DNA from: Euglena gracilis
Lineage: Eukaryota; Euglenida; Euglenophyceae; Euglenales
DNA length: 64,000 nt
NCBI GenBank assembly: GCA_039621445.1
Contig: CP154956.1
Location: forward strand, 13,938,166 to 14,002,165
Direction: 5' to 3'
Shown here in pieces: positions 22,499 to 36,596 of the stretch. Both the position numbers and the translations under genes were made by a program. The first letter of the stretch is position 1. Each line of letters opens with the position of its first letter. The notes under the pieces are model-generated. The model had not been told where the DNA came from. It worked only from the letters and a program-made list of their open reading frames with translations, and made no database searches.

Positions 22499-22900
22499 GA
22501 GTGAGTGAGTGAGGGAGTGAGTGACTGGAATTCAAAATAAAATTTTTGTGGGAAAAAGGAAAGAGAAAAGGGAAGGGGGGAAAGGGGGAAAATCCTGAGG
22601 TGCCCCCTACACGAACCTCGAAAGAAAGCAAAACATCCAAAATTGTGCTGTGAGTACTCAGAAAAATTTCACCAAAAATAATTACCAATACCAAAAACTC
22701 AAAAGGAAGGGAATGTCCCCTGGCACGGCGAAACGTTCAAACGACCCAACAGTTGCTTGCCGTCCCCCAATGGGATGGAAAGCGGAGCATGGCAGCAGAG
22801 CGAGGAGATAGGCGGAGGTGGAGCTCATCAGATGTATGGACCGGGACTAACCGGGCGAATGGCGGAGGGGTCAGGCAGACAGCGGAGTGTGTTGGGTCAC

Positions 22901-22955
22901 CGGGTGGAGCGGTGGCGGAAGATGGCGAGGACGCCGAGGGCGAGCAGGACGTGGG
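22901..22955 (-). CDS. Small exon encoding a hydrophobic segment
   Basis: Acceptor CCTCCCGCAG and donor GTGACC bound 55 nt reading HVLLALGVLAIFRHRST. Possibly the start of a membrane helix or the C-terminal part of the TRAF gene. Gene membership is uncertain. Confidence 0.4.
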
Positions 22956-25900
22956 CTGCGGGAGGCCCCCGGTCACGTGGCGTCCGCACATCCTTTGGAG
23001 AGGAATTCGAAATTTGGAGCTGGTGAAGAAAGGAGGGAGGGTAGGCAGAATGGAAATGCCGTCAAAAATGTGCCATCCAAGATGTCGTTGTACGCAAAAA
23101 AAATACAAATCTATCTACAAAAACAAAGATATCAGCCAATCCCTCGAAAACTCAATTTTGGTCTTCGATTGGCTTTTGTACCCAGATCAATTGCACAGAG
23201 GGGGGTGGGTGTCAACTGTAAAAAATTCATCCAAAATTCATCCAAAGAAGCCACCACCACAATACGTCCCATTGCTAAGAATTATATTTGAGGGTTTGCC
23301 CGGACATTGATACTTTGATTTCGGGTATCAAAGAGAGCCCTTCTTTGGAAAAACTGTTATCTGCCCAGATGTCCAAAAAGCTCTCCAAGAGTTTCTCAGC
23401 GAAACCTTTCAGTTTCCTGGGTAGAGTCCCCCCCCCCCCCCAGGGCCTGATGAGAAGGCCTGGTGGGGGAGGTTCATTTCCATTTCACAACCCATTTCTC
23501 AAGGGCTTCCCCCACGGGAAGGCACACACCCGCCACCTTTGAAAACCGCATCGGGAGAACCCAGATACTTATGGACAACAAAGAAAAGAGGAAAACCAGG
23601 TTCTGGACCTACCCCAAATGGCTTGGCCAAACCCACTTTACCCCAAATGGGCTTGGCGAACTCCACATTGACCCAAATGGACTCCCAGCATGCAGACAGC
23701 CTCTCTCCGGAATACCTTTGGGGCCTTCCTCCCATTCCACAATACCCCCCCTGTGCGGCAGCCGGGGGCCCAGCACGACGTACAGCGACCAGCCGGCGGC
23801 GGACTCCGGCCGGCGGTCCTCCGCGGGGGGCTCCTCGTCCTCCGGCAGCGGCAGGAGGACGTTGGCGTGCAGCAGCGACACCATAAACTGCAGCCGCCGG
23901 CAACACCCCTCCGCCCCCCCCCCACCCCCAGGGGGAAACACAACATGGACCCTGAAAAGAAGGCGACGCAAAAAAAACACACACAAAAAAAAAACACAAA
24001 ACACAAAAAAACACAAAAAAACCACAAAAAAAACACAAAAAAGGCAAAAAAGGCAAAATCGAAAAAAGAAACAAAAAAAACGCAAAAAAAAACGCATTTG
24101 CCTTTCCCCCGCTCCCCCCCCCCGCCCACCTCTCGCTCGCGAGTGGGCGGATAGGATGGAGTCGGATGCCGCAGGAAATTGAGCCAAAAGAGACATAACC
24201 CACCCTCCAACACAAAACTCACCCAAAATATTACCCCCCTGGGGGGGTTGGGCAATACTGGTGACTGAAACTGTGCCCAGGGCGGGGCCATGACAGGTTC
24301 TCGGTCATGAAAATTTCCGGGGGGGGGGGTTGGCATTATGACAAAATCTCTCTGGGGAAACCCAATTTCTTGATGCAAAATCCAGGGGCACGGAAAAATG
24401 CTTTCCCCTGAGAAACTGGGATTTCGGACTTTTCTGCAATCCCCAGCGATAATGTTCAGTTGATGAGATAAGAGGATAATGTCCTTTGGGGTAGTTGAGT
24501 CTTGGGTGGCAAGAACTACCACTGCTTGCTTCTGATGCTGCTACTGCTGCTGCTGCTGCTGGCCAAAACTACTTAAACAACAGTTGAACACACACCAAAA
24601 TTTCTCACGGCCGGAATTCAACGCTTGGTGAGGGGGTGCGGGGGGGGGGGGCGGAGGGGTGGGCGGGCCTCTTTGATGGCTGACAGCTCCACGAACTTGA
24701 ACCAGCCGTACCGCCCTGGGCGAGGTGGCACGGTGACGGGGGGCGAGACCCCCGCCGGAGCACACACCGACAAGCAGGAGCACTGCAGGCAAGCAGGCTT
24801 GACCGGCATGGCCAACGGGGCACTCAGGACCGGTGTGACACTCGCTGGGATAACAGCATGGCATGGCCGTGGTGGCACGCCTGACACGCGTGACCGGCGT
24901 GATGCACATGTGGTGTGGCACGTGCGACCGGTGTGATCGGGGCGTGTCAGGGGGTGGCGCGGGACAACTCAGGAACTCAGGCAGGGATGCCCGACGGGTG
25001 GAAAAAAAACTCTGCTCTCCCAGCACTCTCAACGCAAAACAGCAAAAAAAATAAAAGATTTGAAAAAATAAAATGGACGAAAAAGTCGACAGTTTCCGGC
25101 GACAACAGGTCGGCATTAGGGAAAAACTGACTCCCAACTGAATAAGCCATTGCCATTGCCAAATCAGCCAAAACATCACAAATGCGGTGGTTTTTGATTG
25201 CTTGAATTTCGAACCCTGTTCAAACTCTTTGGCCCAAGGGGGGGGTCCCCAAGAAATAACCCCCAGACCAGACCCTGGACCGTCGTGTTAGAGACCGTTC
25301 TGCTACTGTTCAGAAAAATCTGCCTGGTCTTCCTTTTTTTTTTAAGACCTCCAGGGGGGGGGGTCCAATAACTAGAAATTTGTGTTCCCACCATCAGAAG
25401 CCGATTTGTTTCAAAATTGCTTTTCAGCAAAACGGCGAAAAAGCCGTTTCGCAGTCGGCAAACCAGCAAAAAAGCCGTTTTGCCAGCCAAATGTCGAGAA
25501 AAATGGCAAAAAGCTGAAAAGCTGAAATACGGGTGGGAACGTGGCTGGGGTGTTCAGGTTCCCTCAGGGGGCCAGCGGGGGGGGGGGGCCATGCCAGCGG
25601 CGGGGGGCCCGCGGCGCGGTCGTCCACGCGGTGGGAGACCGACACGCCGTCCGCGAACAGCTCGAACAGGCACTTGTACCGGAGCTCCACCCACCCCTCC
25701 GGCAGGGAGGCCGCCACGGGGCCCACAAAGGCACTGACGCGGGCGGGGCCAGCCCCGTGTTGAGGGGGGGCGGGGCGCAACACGGACCCCAAAAAACATG
25801 ACGCAGAAAACAAAAAAAATCCAAACAAACACAAAAAAAAATGCAAAAAAAAACAGAGATCAGCGAAAAAAATACGGAAATATTTGCAAAAAAATACAAA

Positions 25901-26959
25901 AAACAAACAAACAAACAAACAAACAAACAAACAAACAAACAAACAAACAAATGAACACTAAATAAATAATAAATGAATAAAAAATAAATAAATAATTGTT
26001 GAGGACTGTTGCCTGAAAAAAAGGGGTGCCAGGTGACTGGAACGATCCTTTTTTGGGTTACACAATATTTGAAATGCACGGAGTGCAGTTAATAATTGTT
26101 AATTAAGCAAATTGATGATAAATTAAGAAATAAGTGATCGATGAAAGAAATCAATCAATTAAATTCACTAACGAAGAATTAATTTAATTAAAAATCATCA
26201 AATGACCATGTCTCTCCTTCCGCTGCCTATGAGCCGCAACCACAGGCGTGCCGGGCAGTCAAGGGCGGCCCAGTGCACGCACCAGCCCCGGGCAAAGTCC
26301 TCGTAGTCGTCGTGGCCGGAGGGGTACACGTGAGCCTTCCACTCGATGCCGAATGCCGAGAACTCCTTGTCCAGCGACATCCCCGCGGGCGGCGGCCTGC
26401 TGTGGGAGGAGGGGGGCACGGCTGCATCAGAAGGCCAGCTGGGGGGGGGTCTTCCCGTTTTTGTGCCAAAAAGAAATCTATTTTTCAAAAAAAAATTCCA
26501 GAAAATGGGAGAGAGCAATGTAGCCCTGGGGACCCTCTATCTGCCCCCCGGACGCCGTTATGGCCCCCGACGCACCTGACCTGTGTTTTCCATCTGAGGG
26601 GATTTCCCCAACCACATGGAGAGTTTCTGGGACTCTCATCCAGCCTCCTGTTCAGCACTGGGGATGGAAATGAAGATATGAATATGCGCACATCCCCCTT
26701 GTGCAATAAGTGCATTCCTGCAACCTCTGAACTGGGGTCCAACGCACAGAGGTGGGGGGTCGGAACCATTTTTGACCTGCCTGGCTGAAGCAGTCCCAGA
26801 ATTCCCCGGCATTTTGAAGATTCATCCGATATCTGCAATGATTCCAATTCAGGATCACGAGGAAAATGAGTTTTGCATCATTATGTGTCTTTGAGTCTCA
26901 TCCATCAATGTGTATTTTCATGTGCGTGTGCGTGTGCGTGATGTGTGTGTGTGTGTGTG

Positions 26960-26991
<32 letters not shown>

Positions 26992-27017
26992 GCGTGCGTG
27001 CATGCGTGCGTGCGTGC

Positions 27018-27062
<45 letters not shown>

Positions 27063-30000
27063 TGCGCGTCATGTCACAGTGTGTGCGTGCAGGTGTGCTT
27101 TCAATGGCGTGGTGTGCCACCGCTTTTACAGAGGTCTCATCACAAACACTGCCTTGGCATTAGCCTCAACGCCTCGGGAGGCAGAGTGCCGGGGGTGTGG
27201 TACGTCTCCTGCAGCTCCTCAAACTCCTCCTGGCTGACGTCGAACATCACTAATGGCTTCGCCCCATACACCGACGACTCCAGCTTCCTGACAACGGGCT
27301 GGGGCTCAAAATACCCTCTCCCCACTTGAGGAGGCTTTGTTTGGCACTTGTTTTGAGAAATTTCTTACATCTTAAAAAACGATGGGAAGTTGACGCACCA
27401 ACCTACACTGGTCATTTTCACTTTCAGTGTCATTTCTGGCACTCAAAACTGGCACAACGTCAGGAAAAAACACGCTCACAATTTCAAACTTATCAGGTTT
27501 CAACTAAAACCAAAGATATTCAAGACCCCCAAGTGAACACCCAAAGCACCCTGCCATTCACATGCGGGGGGTTTGCTCATGAAATACAGGGTCTTCTTCT
27601 TCTTCTTCTTCTTCTTCTTCTTCTTCTTCTTCTTCTTCTTCTTCTTCTTCTTCTTTGGCTTCTCCTCCCCACCTCATGCCAATGCCGACAACTTCCTGGC
27701 TTGTGTGGTGTGGGCCCCCTTTCTCACATAAAAATACATCACCCTCCAGCCACCATTCAGGGCTGGAGTTGAGAAAGCAAACACAAAGTGAACAAAACAA
27801 GGGAAAAAAAGGCCACAAACAGAAACAACACAAAAAAAACACAGGTGTATGGCCTCCGCCAGGATTCCCGGGCCACCCCGCCGCGCCGCCGGCTGTGCCT
27901 CGGCCCGGGCAAGGTTGCCCTTCAGGTCGGCCAGCTGGGCGGTCACGGCCCGCAGCTCCCGCAGCTCCTCGAGGTCCTTCAGCGCCCGCAGCTCCCGGAT
28001 GGCGAGGGCGGCAGGCGGCTGGGCAGACGACGGATTGGCGTGGGGGGGGAGTTCCTAATGGGCATTCCAACGCCCCCTGTCGGGGACCCTGACAGCTTCC
28101 CAGCAGGGGGGGGGGAAATGCAACTTGGCCCTTCAAATTATGCAAGTCAAAAAAAATGCAAATGCAAAAAAAAATGCAGGGGGGGGAAAACCTGATTATG
28201 CCAAAAAATGCAAATTATGCAAGTTGCATTCCCCCCCCCCTGTTCCCAGACGAGGTTCTTGGGTGTGCGGCAGGGGGGCTCCTAGCGGGCATTCCTTCTG
28301 ACAATGGGAAGCTTGTTCTAGAGGGGCATCTGATGCAGAATCTACTTTGTAGGGCTGGACACACATGTTCGGTGGGTATGGCCTGGTGATGGCTTCCCGG
28401 GGTCGGAAGGAATCACCTGGTCATACCCACCGAACATGTGTGTCCAGCCCCCCGGAGTTGATTCTGCATCGGATGCCTCCCCGCCCCCCCCTCACCCGGG
28501 ATATGTCATACTGTCACCTGACGGTCTGACCGTGACAGTTTCCTGGGCGAGAGCTGTGCAGATCTTTGGGGAGGACAATTTCCCGGGTTGGGGAGTCCGG
28601 GGTGTTTGGGGGTTTGGTCCGGGATGGGGGCATCCGGTGGGAGTTCCCCTCGACGGCCTGGGCGGTGAGGTGGCGGGTCGGGTCGGCGGCCAAATGCGCG
28701 TCACCACGGCCCCGGTCGAGGACCGGACGGCGGTGTGGCACACAATAGGCACACACGGACAAGCAGGAGGATGGCAAGCAAGCGGGCTTGACCGGCATGC
28801 CAACGGGACACTCAGGACCGGTGTGACACTCGCTGGCATAACAGCATAGCACGACCGTGGTGACACGCCTGACAAGCGTGACCGGCGTGATGCATATGCC
28901 TGGCGTGGCACGTGTGACCGGTGTGATCGGGGTGACCGGCGCCGTGGGCGTCCATGTCCTTGCGTTTCAGCGTCGCCCCGCAGCCCTCTGTCAGGCAGGG
29001 GATGACCGCCTCCGGAGGGAGGGGACCCATCCAGGCAACCCCTTGGGCCACACCGCCCAAAGCAGTGACACGCCCCGCATATCACGCCGGTCACGCATGC
29101 CACTGGAGCTCACATTCAACACCCCGAAGCGTTCCAGCAACATCCCAAGCTGACGAGGAGGCCGGTGAGAGGCCCCAAAACATACTTGCTTGGGTGTGTG
29201 TCGCTTTATGCCGTGGGAACACCTGCATCGGGCACCCCCCTGACAAGTTGGAGTGGGTATCGCCTGAAATGCGCAAAATCAAGAGTTTGCTGTTTCTGAC
29301 CCCAAAAGAAAACCACGCCATAGGAGTCCTGCAATCGCACCAAAAGATGAAACCAGGTGTTCATGTCTGGGGATTCCGTATACCTGGGGTTGTGCTTTGT
29401 TCCCTTTGCACGACTGCTCTTTGCTGTGCTTGGTATCCACGGACCACATATTTCTTTCACTCCACAAGTATGGATTGATGGGCGGAGCAACTGTCACACC
29501 AGGGCGGGGGGTGGAGGGGCCCCCTCCCCGGGCACTCCTGCCGCAGGTGGCGGTCCTCGTCGCGGCGGAGGTACTTCTCCCCGCAGGCGGTGGGGCAGGC
29601 CACGCTGCTCAGCGGGCAGACGCGGTCGATGTGGTCCGCCAACCCCAGGCCCCCGGCTAGGGAGGAGTGGTGGAGCAGCTGTATCTCGGGGGGGGGGGGG
29701 GGGGGGGGGTGGGACATCGACCTCAAAAAAAGCGACACAAAAAGAAAGAAAAAAAAACAGCAAACTAACTATGTTAAAAAAAAACTAAAACCCGCAAAAA
29801 AATCTCAAAAAAAGGCAAATTTGCCAAAATGCGAAAAAATAATCTAATTTTTTGCCCTGTGTATCCCCCACCCCGACGGCTCATTCCTAACGACGTTGGC
29901 CCTGACTGACTGAAAGTTTTCGCCTGACAAATCATTGACCCCCCCCCCCAGTGTCCAACAAACACCAAGGTGGCAAAAATTGTGCTCCGAACAGGGTGTT

Positions 30001-32638
30001 CATTTGACGGGGGGGGGGGGCAGTACAATACAACCGGAGCTGAAACCTTCCCAAAAAACAATTGTCACACATCACAAATCAGCAACAATTGTCTCAGGTG
30101 ATACCCTCGTTGGGGGGGTTCTGACAATCTGGCCAGCCAAATGCCTCAAAAGGGTGGGTTTCGACCCCAATGCATGAGAGGGTTAATTAGGGGGAGGGAG
30201 GTGATGGACTTTCACACAGGCTGTTTTTTATCAACCCCGGGGGGGAGGGGGGGTCCGGAGTGCCTATGACTGCCTTCCCAGGCAGGCACTACCCCCCACG
30301 GGGGGGGGGGTCGGATTTCGGCCTGTGCCCAGGCACATTCCTTTGAAAATAGGCCATTTTTGGCACCCCAGTGCCTTCGGCGCCGGGGTCTGTGGATTTT
30401 TTGCGGTGTGCTCTACCCCCCCCCCCCCGGGTAGGATTGGGAGTGCCTTGGAGTGCCTGCCCAGGCAGCCCCCCCCCCCCCGGGGTGGGGTCGGCACCCG
30501 ACTAAAATACAGCCTGCTCCAACAGCCTGGGGCCAACCAACTGGGGTTGCCAAAGAGCCGGGGGGGCGGGGGGGGGGACACCTTGCGAAACCGAAGCATC
30601 TCAATCCTTGGGGCTGTGCCTTTGAGCGCCACACATTGGGTAACAGGTGGAAACAGAAAACCGGGATACCGCCAGGTGGAGAGGTGGGGACAGGGCTTTG
30701 CCGGAGCCATGGGCCCAAACCCAAAACAAACGGGTTGGAAACCACTTCCGGCTGTTGGGGGGGCCAATGATGCGGTGGGCCCATTCATCCATGCGAACCG
30801 AAACACATAGCCCACCCCAAACGGTGCACCGAAACACACAGCCCACCCCAAACGGTTCTGTGTGTACCTGTTGGTGTTCACCGGCTGCTTCCCATGCCCA
30901 GAGAAAGTCCAACTATTTTGCCAAAACTCCCATCATTTGCTCCGAAAGCGCCAGGGCTTGTGCTTGCAGTCAAATGCGGTCAAATGCCCTGGCTGGGGCC
31001 ACCCCAAAGCCTTGGGCAACAGGAGGGGGGGGGCAAAAATAATGCAAAAATTTCCACCGAGATACTGCAAGGTGCTGCTGCTGCTGCTGCTGCAAGCTGT
31101 GCTGCTGGCTAAATGGGGAAATCGTGGTAATCAGGTTCCCACAATCATTTATTGACAAAAAAAAATTGAATGGAGTTCCACAGCGAAATGCTCATGGAAG
31201 GCCAAGGTGCCCTTGTCGCCCCGCCAGCGGTGCCCCGCTGCAGACGCATGCACGCCGGGAGCGGCCGCACTCGCTGCCGCCCGCCCTGCCAGGGCCTGGC
31301 CACGCCCTCCCGCAGGACGTACGCGTTGCACAGCACACACATCAGCCGCTTCTTGGCGCGGGGCTTCTGGGCACCGGCGTGGCGAAGCACCGCAGAAAAA
31401 AGGCCGACCAGGCGCAATTTGACCAACCCCCAGGGGGGGGGGTCGGGGTGCCCTGGAGTGCCGGGGCAGGCATGTGCTTGGCCGCCCAAAATAGCCTGGC
31501 GGGGTGCCAGGTTATTGGAACAACTTTCGGCCCTGCCCCCCCCTGCCAGGTTGCTTGGGCCCCTTCTTCAGCGGGGTAAAAGAACTTTGCCTTAGAAAGG
31601 GGGGTGCCAAGTTACTGGAACCATCTTTGTTGCCCCTCCCCCGCCAAGTCATTCGGCCACCCAGGCTGTTTGGGGGGGTTCACCGCCCGGGGGGGGGGGG
31701 TCAGGTGCTGGTCTGGTTGCGGGCGTTTCTGGTCTTCTGGCGCCTTTTGCCGTCGGAAGAGCCTTGGCCGAGTGCCCAGGCACTTTTGGCCATGTGCCCA
31801 ACACCCCCTCCCGGGTGGGGTCGGATCTGGGTGCTGTGGAGGTCATGCCCAGGCAGCCCCCCCCCCCCCCCGGGGGGGGGGCAGCACCGCCTTAAATTTC
31901 AGCCTGATGCTGACTGGGGGGAGGTGGGGATCGAGAAGACTCATGACAAACACAGGGGGGTGGTAGAAAAGCTGGTGCATGAACTTGAGCAGACGGGAAG
32001 AATAGAAAACAACGGCGAAAAAAAAATGGTGTCTGGCAGACCTGCACGAAATGCAATGTGGCCCGGGCCTTCAGAGAATGCGGGGATGAGGAGTGGGTGA
32101 CGTGGGGACATGCTGAAAGTGCGGGCGAATGATTACATAGATTGGACAGACTCTGAAACACCCCAATTTTTTTTAACTGAAAAAAGAAAATGTAACAAAA
32201 AAGTGGGGCATCCCAGAGGCCCCGAATGGGACACACCTCTGCCAGGTGTGATACTCGTTGGCTGGCAGCAGGGCTGGACACGATACCACGCTGGCAGTCC
32301 GTGGGGCGAACCCCCCCCCCAAACCACTCACCACCATCTACTGGAGTTTATTTAACTTTTTTTACGAGAAAATCAGAAGCGTGGGCCCGACCAGGCTGCT
32401 GTGGTTGTGCTGGGCAATAAGAGGGTTTCACCCTTTTCTCCCAGCTTCCCCAGGCTTCCCCGGAATTTGTGCTGACTACCTTGATTACCAGATGTGTTTA
32501 TTCGTGATTATTGAGGATCATTTGTGGTTATTATGCTGCCCCAAAAAAGTCCGTTTTATATTTTGGAGCAATGTGGACTTAAACCATGATATATATTATA
32601 TATATATATGTGTGTGTGTGTGTGTATACACACACACG

Positions 32639-32701
<63 letters not shown>

Positions 32702-35700
32702 ATTATATATAAAATAATTCTGCGCCATTTTGCGGTACTTTGCAAGGTTTTGTGAAAAGTTGCAGAGTGTTGAAGAAATTTGCAAAAAAAAAAAACATTT
32801 TCACTTTCATTTCAGATAGGATGGCGGCAAGCACCAGGAGTCAGCCTGATTTTTTTTTGATTGTTATTGGCTGCTCTGAACAATTTTTTTTGACAAAAAG
32901 TCATCAGTTTTGGGCCATTTTAGTCGACTTTGACCAATTTTAGCCACCTGTTGTCCAATGCCACGGACGTTCTTCCCCAGCCCACACCACTGGGAATGAG
33001 ATGATGATTGTGATGGTGTTGGGTAGAGAGGAGTGCCACTCTTTTCCTCCCCGCTTAGAAAGCCAATCCTTGATAAATAACTATTTTTAGAGGAACACAT
33101 TCACACATTTACGAATGGCGTGAAACTCTCGTTTGTGATTATTGGTGATTGCTTGTGGCCATTTTTGACCATTAGTGAATATTCCTTCCTGATTATTTGT
33201 AAGTATTTGTGATTATTCGTGGCACGAATCTTGAAACCCTTCCCTAACCCCCCCAAATCAGAGCCCCCCCCCCCCTGCACCGATCGAGAGAAAATGCATA
33301 AATAAAATTCCCAAAAAATGACCCCCCTGATGGCGCGAAATGGAGGGGACTGAATTTTTCCCTGACAAATTCCCGAAAACCCCAATTTCAAACACAAATA
33401 CAATGAAATTTCAAAAAAATTTGGTATTTTTGAGTTCAAAAAACATGGCAAATAAAATGTCAAATTGTCACGTGTGGCGAGAAGCGCCGAAAGAAAATTT
33501 TAGTGTTTTTTGGGAGCCTGAAAAATGATATACTTTTTCCATCCGTCGTCAAGAAAAATCCAAAAAAAAAAAGACCCTCCTGGAGGATTCCAGAAATGGA
33601 CCCAAAAATATTTCTCGCCTTCCATTTCTGGGGGGTCCGCCACACTAAACCCCCCCAAATAATAAACCCCCCAAATAATAACCAAATTATACCCCCCCCC
33701 CCTAAGGACCGACTTCGGCCGCCCAAACAGTAACCCCCCCCCCTTTGGCAGGTGTGAAGGCAAATAAAAAAAAGAGAGGAGAAAAGCAGCAGAAATGATA
33801 CAAAAATAACAAAACTGGGTGGCATTGGTGAGAACCAAAAAGCGCCAATTTTTCGAAGATGCCCCAAATCGTCAAAAAAAAAGTGACCATTGGATCCCGT
33901 GGAGGGATTTTCCAGGCGGATTTTGGACTTCGATGCCCGGTTGCCCAAATAATAACCCCCCCCCAATTAATAACCCCCCCCTGGACCCCGACTTCTAGTG
34001 TCCAAATAATAATTATTTTATTATTTATTGTTTGTTTTTTATATATTATATATTTTTAGATAATAATTATGATTTATTATTTATTATTTATTATTTATTT
34101 TTTATTTGGTTTATTATTTGGGGGGGTTATGCATTTCGGGGTTTGGGCCCGCCCTGGCCGGCGGGGACGATCTCCTCGCACAGTGCACATGGCTCCCCGT
34201 GGAGGGTGCACTCGCTGGGCCAGTGCTGCTCCCGGAGGGTCAGGAAGCTGCCCTGCCAGGCACACCCTGCACCGCAGGCAGCCGCGCCGTCACTTCTCGT
34301 GCTCGCCCCCAAATTCCATCAGTTGCGGTGTGTCCACAAGAAAATGCATATCACAGTATGTGATTAACAGATCAGACATATCAGATGAGGCATGTCATAC
34401 CGTATCATATGCATATACCATTGTGTCATATGTGATCATTATGTCATAGTTAGACATGATGTGTTTACCAAAAGGAAAATTTTTGTTTACATGTCTTCGT
34501 GTACTCTTTCTGAAACGTGCCATGAACAATTTTACATATGACAATGGGCTTCAAATGCAGGTTGCAGACATTTTTCTTTGAATTTTGCTGACATAAACAG
34601 CACAAGCTGCCTCCACTGATGTCTCTTCATGGGCAAACTCGTCATTGACCATCCCAACATTTGGCCATTCTTGCATTACAGTTGCATTGGTGGGAAACTC
34701 GGCACTTGATTGTCTCCACTGTCGATCCTTGCCTTTGCCCCTCAGATGGGGGGGGCACTGGTTCTTTTTGCCTGAAGAATGTGTTCGGTGTCATATGTGG
34801 TCATCAACATTCACAATTATGTCTCTGAACGTTGGGTGCATGTCTGGTTCCAAACTACAAGACAGGGGACAGAGGAAGCAGGCGGTGCTTTGAAGGCGGT
34901 GCTCCGCAGTCAAAGGTCACAAAAAGCAGAAATGCAGAGTGCTGGAATGAACACAAACATATCTCCGTGTGCGAAGCGTATGCCACCTTGTCTCGGTGGT
35001 TGGACGACTCACGCCGCACCACCGGGCAAAGGAGGGTGGGGCTGGCCGTGCGCGTAGCACTTCGCCCGGAGGTTGTTGATGCGCCGGTCGATGAAAGCCA
35101 CTTTGGTGACCGACTCGGGGGAGGCAGGGCAGCAGCAGACGGCGCCCCCGTCGCTGCTGTCCTGGGCTAGGGTTTGGGGAAATGAGCTAAGCAATTGGCC
35201 AAAAAGCAGTTCTTACCATAAATAATTGCATCAATATTTTTTTATCGATGATATCCAGAGATAAAATAGAATGACTAACAATTAATAATAATGGTTATGA
35301 ATAATAATCAGAAATAAAAAAATACAAACATACAAATTAAAAATTAATAACACAATGGATGAGCAGATGGCCTATTACTTGTGGGACCCCCCTGGGGGGT
35401 ACACAAGTAAGGCTGTTTCACGACCTGACGACCTGGGGAGAGGGGGGTCCGGACCCACCACCCATCCCCTGGGGGGGGGGCAGGGGCTGGAGGGACTTGC
35501 GGCACCCACTTTTGGGGGGTCAATTTTTTTTTGGCCGGTTGCGCCTAAAAAAAAATTCAGAAAACCCCGCCTCCAGCAGGGTACCCACTCAGCCGGACCA
35601 CCCACCTCAGGGGGGGTGGGGGGCTCGGCCAGGACCCACCCACAAACCCATTCCCCATGGATCATGAAAATTAAAAAAATATCTTTAAAATTTTATAAAA

Positions 35701-36502
35701 ATTTTAAAAAAAGATATAATATATATATATATTATATCTGGTTTTAATGTAGAATATAAATATATATACATATATATTTATATTATTTATCTGGTTTTAA
35801 TGCAGGGGTGTCCATGCAAATAGGGTTAGAATTTGGCCCAGTTTTCCCGATATTTATTTACGCCTGAAAATTGACCTAATTTCATGCCTTGATTTGTGAA
35901 TTAAAGCTGAAAAATACTTTGCCCAACTTTGGGCCTAAAACTGTAACCTCGACGTCCCATTGATACCCCCGAGTTTATCTGTGGACCCCCCTGGCCTGGG
36001 GGTCCCACTAGGCTGCCAACCAGAGGAAATATACATAAAAAAATTTTCATAATAACATTCATATCTATGTATAATATATATCTATGTATATCTATCTATG
36101 TATAATATATATATCTATCTATATATAATGCATATGTGTACATGATATATTGCATTTTTTTTCACAAACATACTTTTAACATGCACAAAAAACACTATAA
36201 AAAACAGGATCCAGCAATCTGACAGAATTAGAAGCCAACACAATGCAGGCACGCACGCGTACAGCGGCGGGGGGTGGGGCAGCTGGGCTTGGAGGTCAGG
36301 GACTGGGACAGGCAGGCGAGGCAGAAGATGTGAGAGTCGTCCTCCGAGGGTTGGCCCAGACCTGCTGCTGTGCCCCGGACAGCAAGTTAGTGGGTCGGTC
36401 CCTGACAAACGTTGTCCTCGTCCATTGGCTTTAGATATGTTGGATGCCAGGTGTCACTTTCGAGAATCAGATGTTTGTACATGTGTTGTTGTACGTATGT
36501 GT

Positions 36503-36596
<94 letters not shown>

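Noticed and set aside
28745-28935. Histidine/cysteine-rich zinc-finger coding in the dispersed repeat
   Set aside because: The C and H residues come from the repeated GTG/CAC words and the repeat occurs elsewhere without splice sites.
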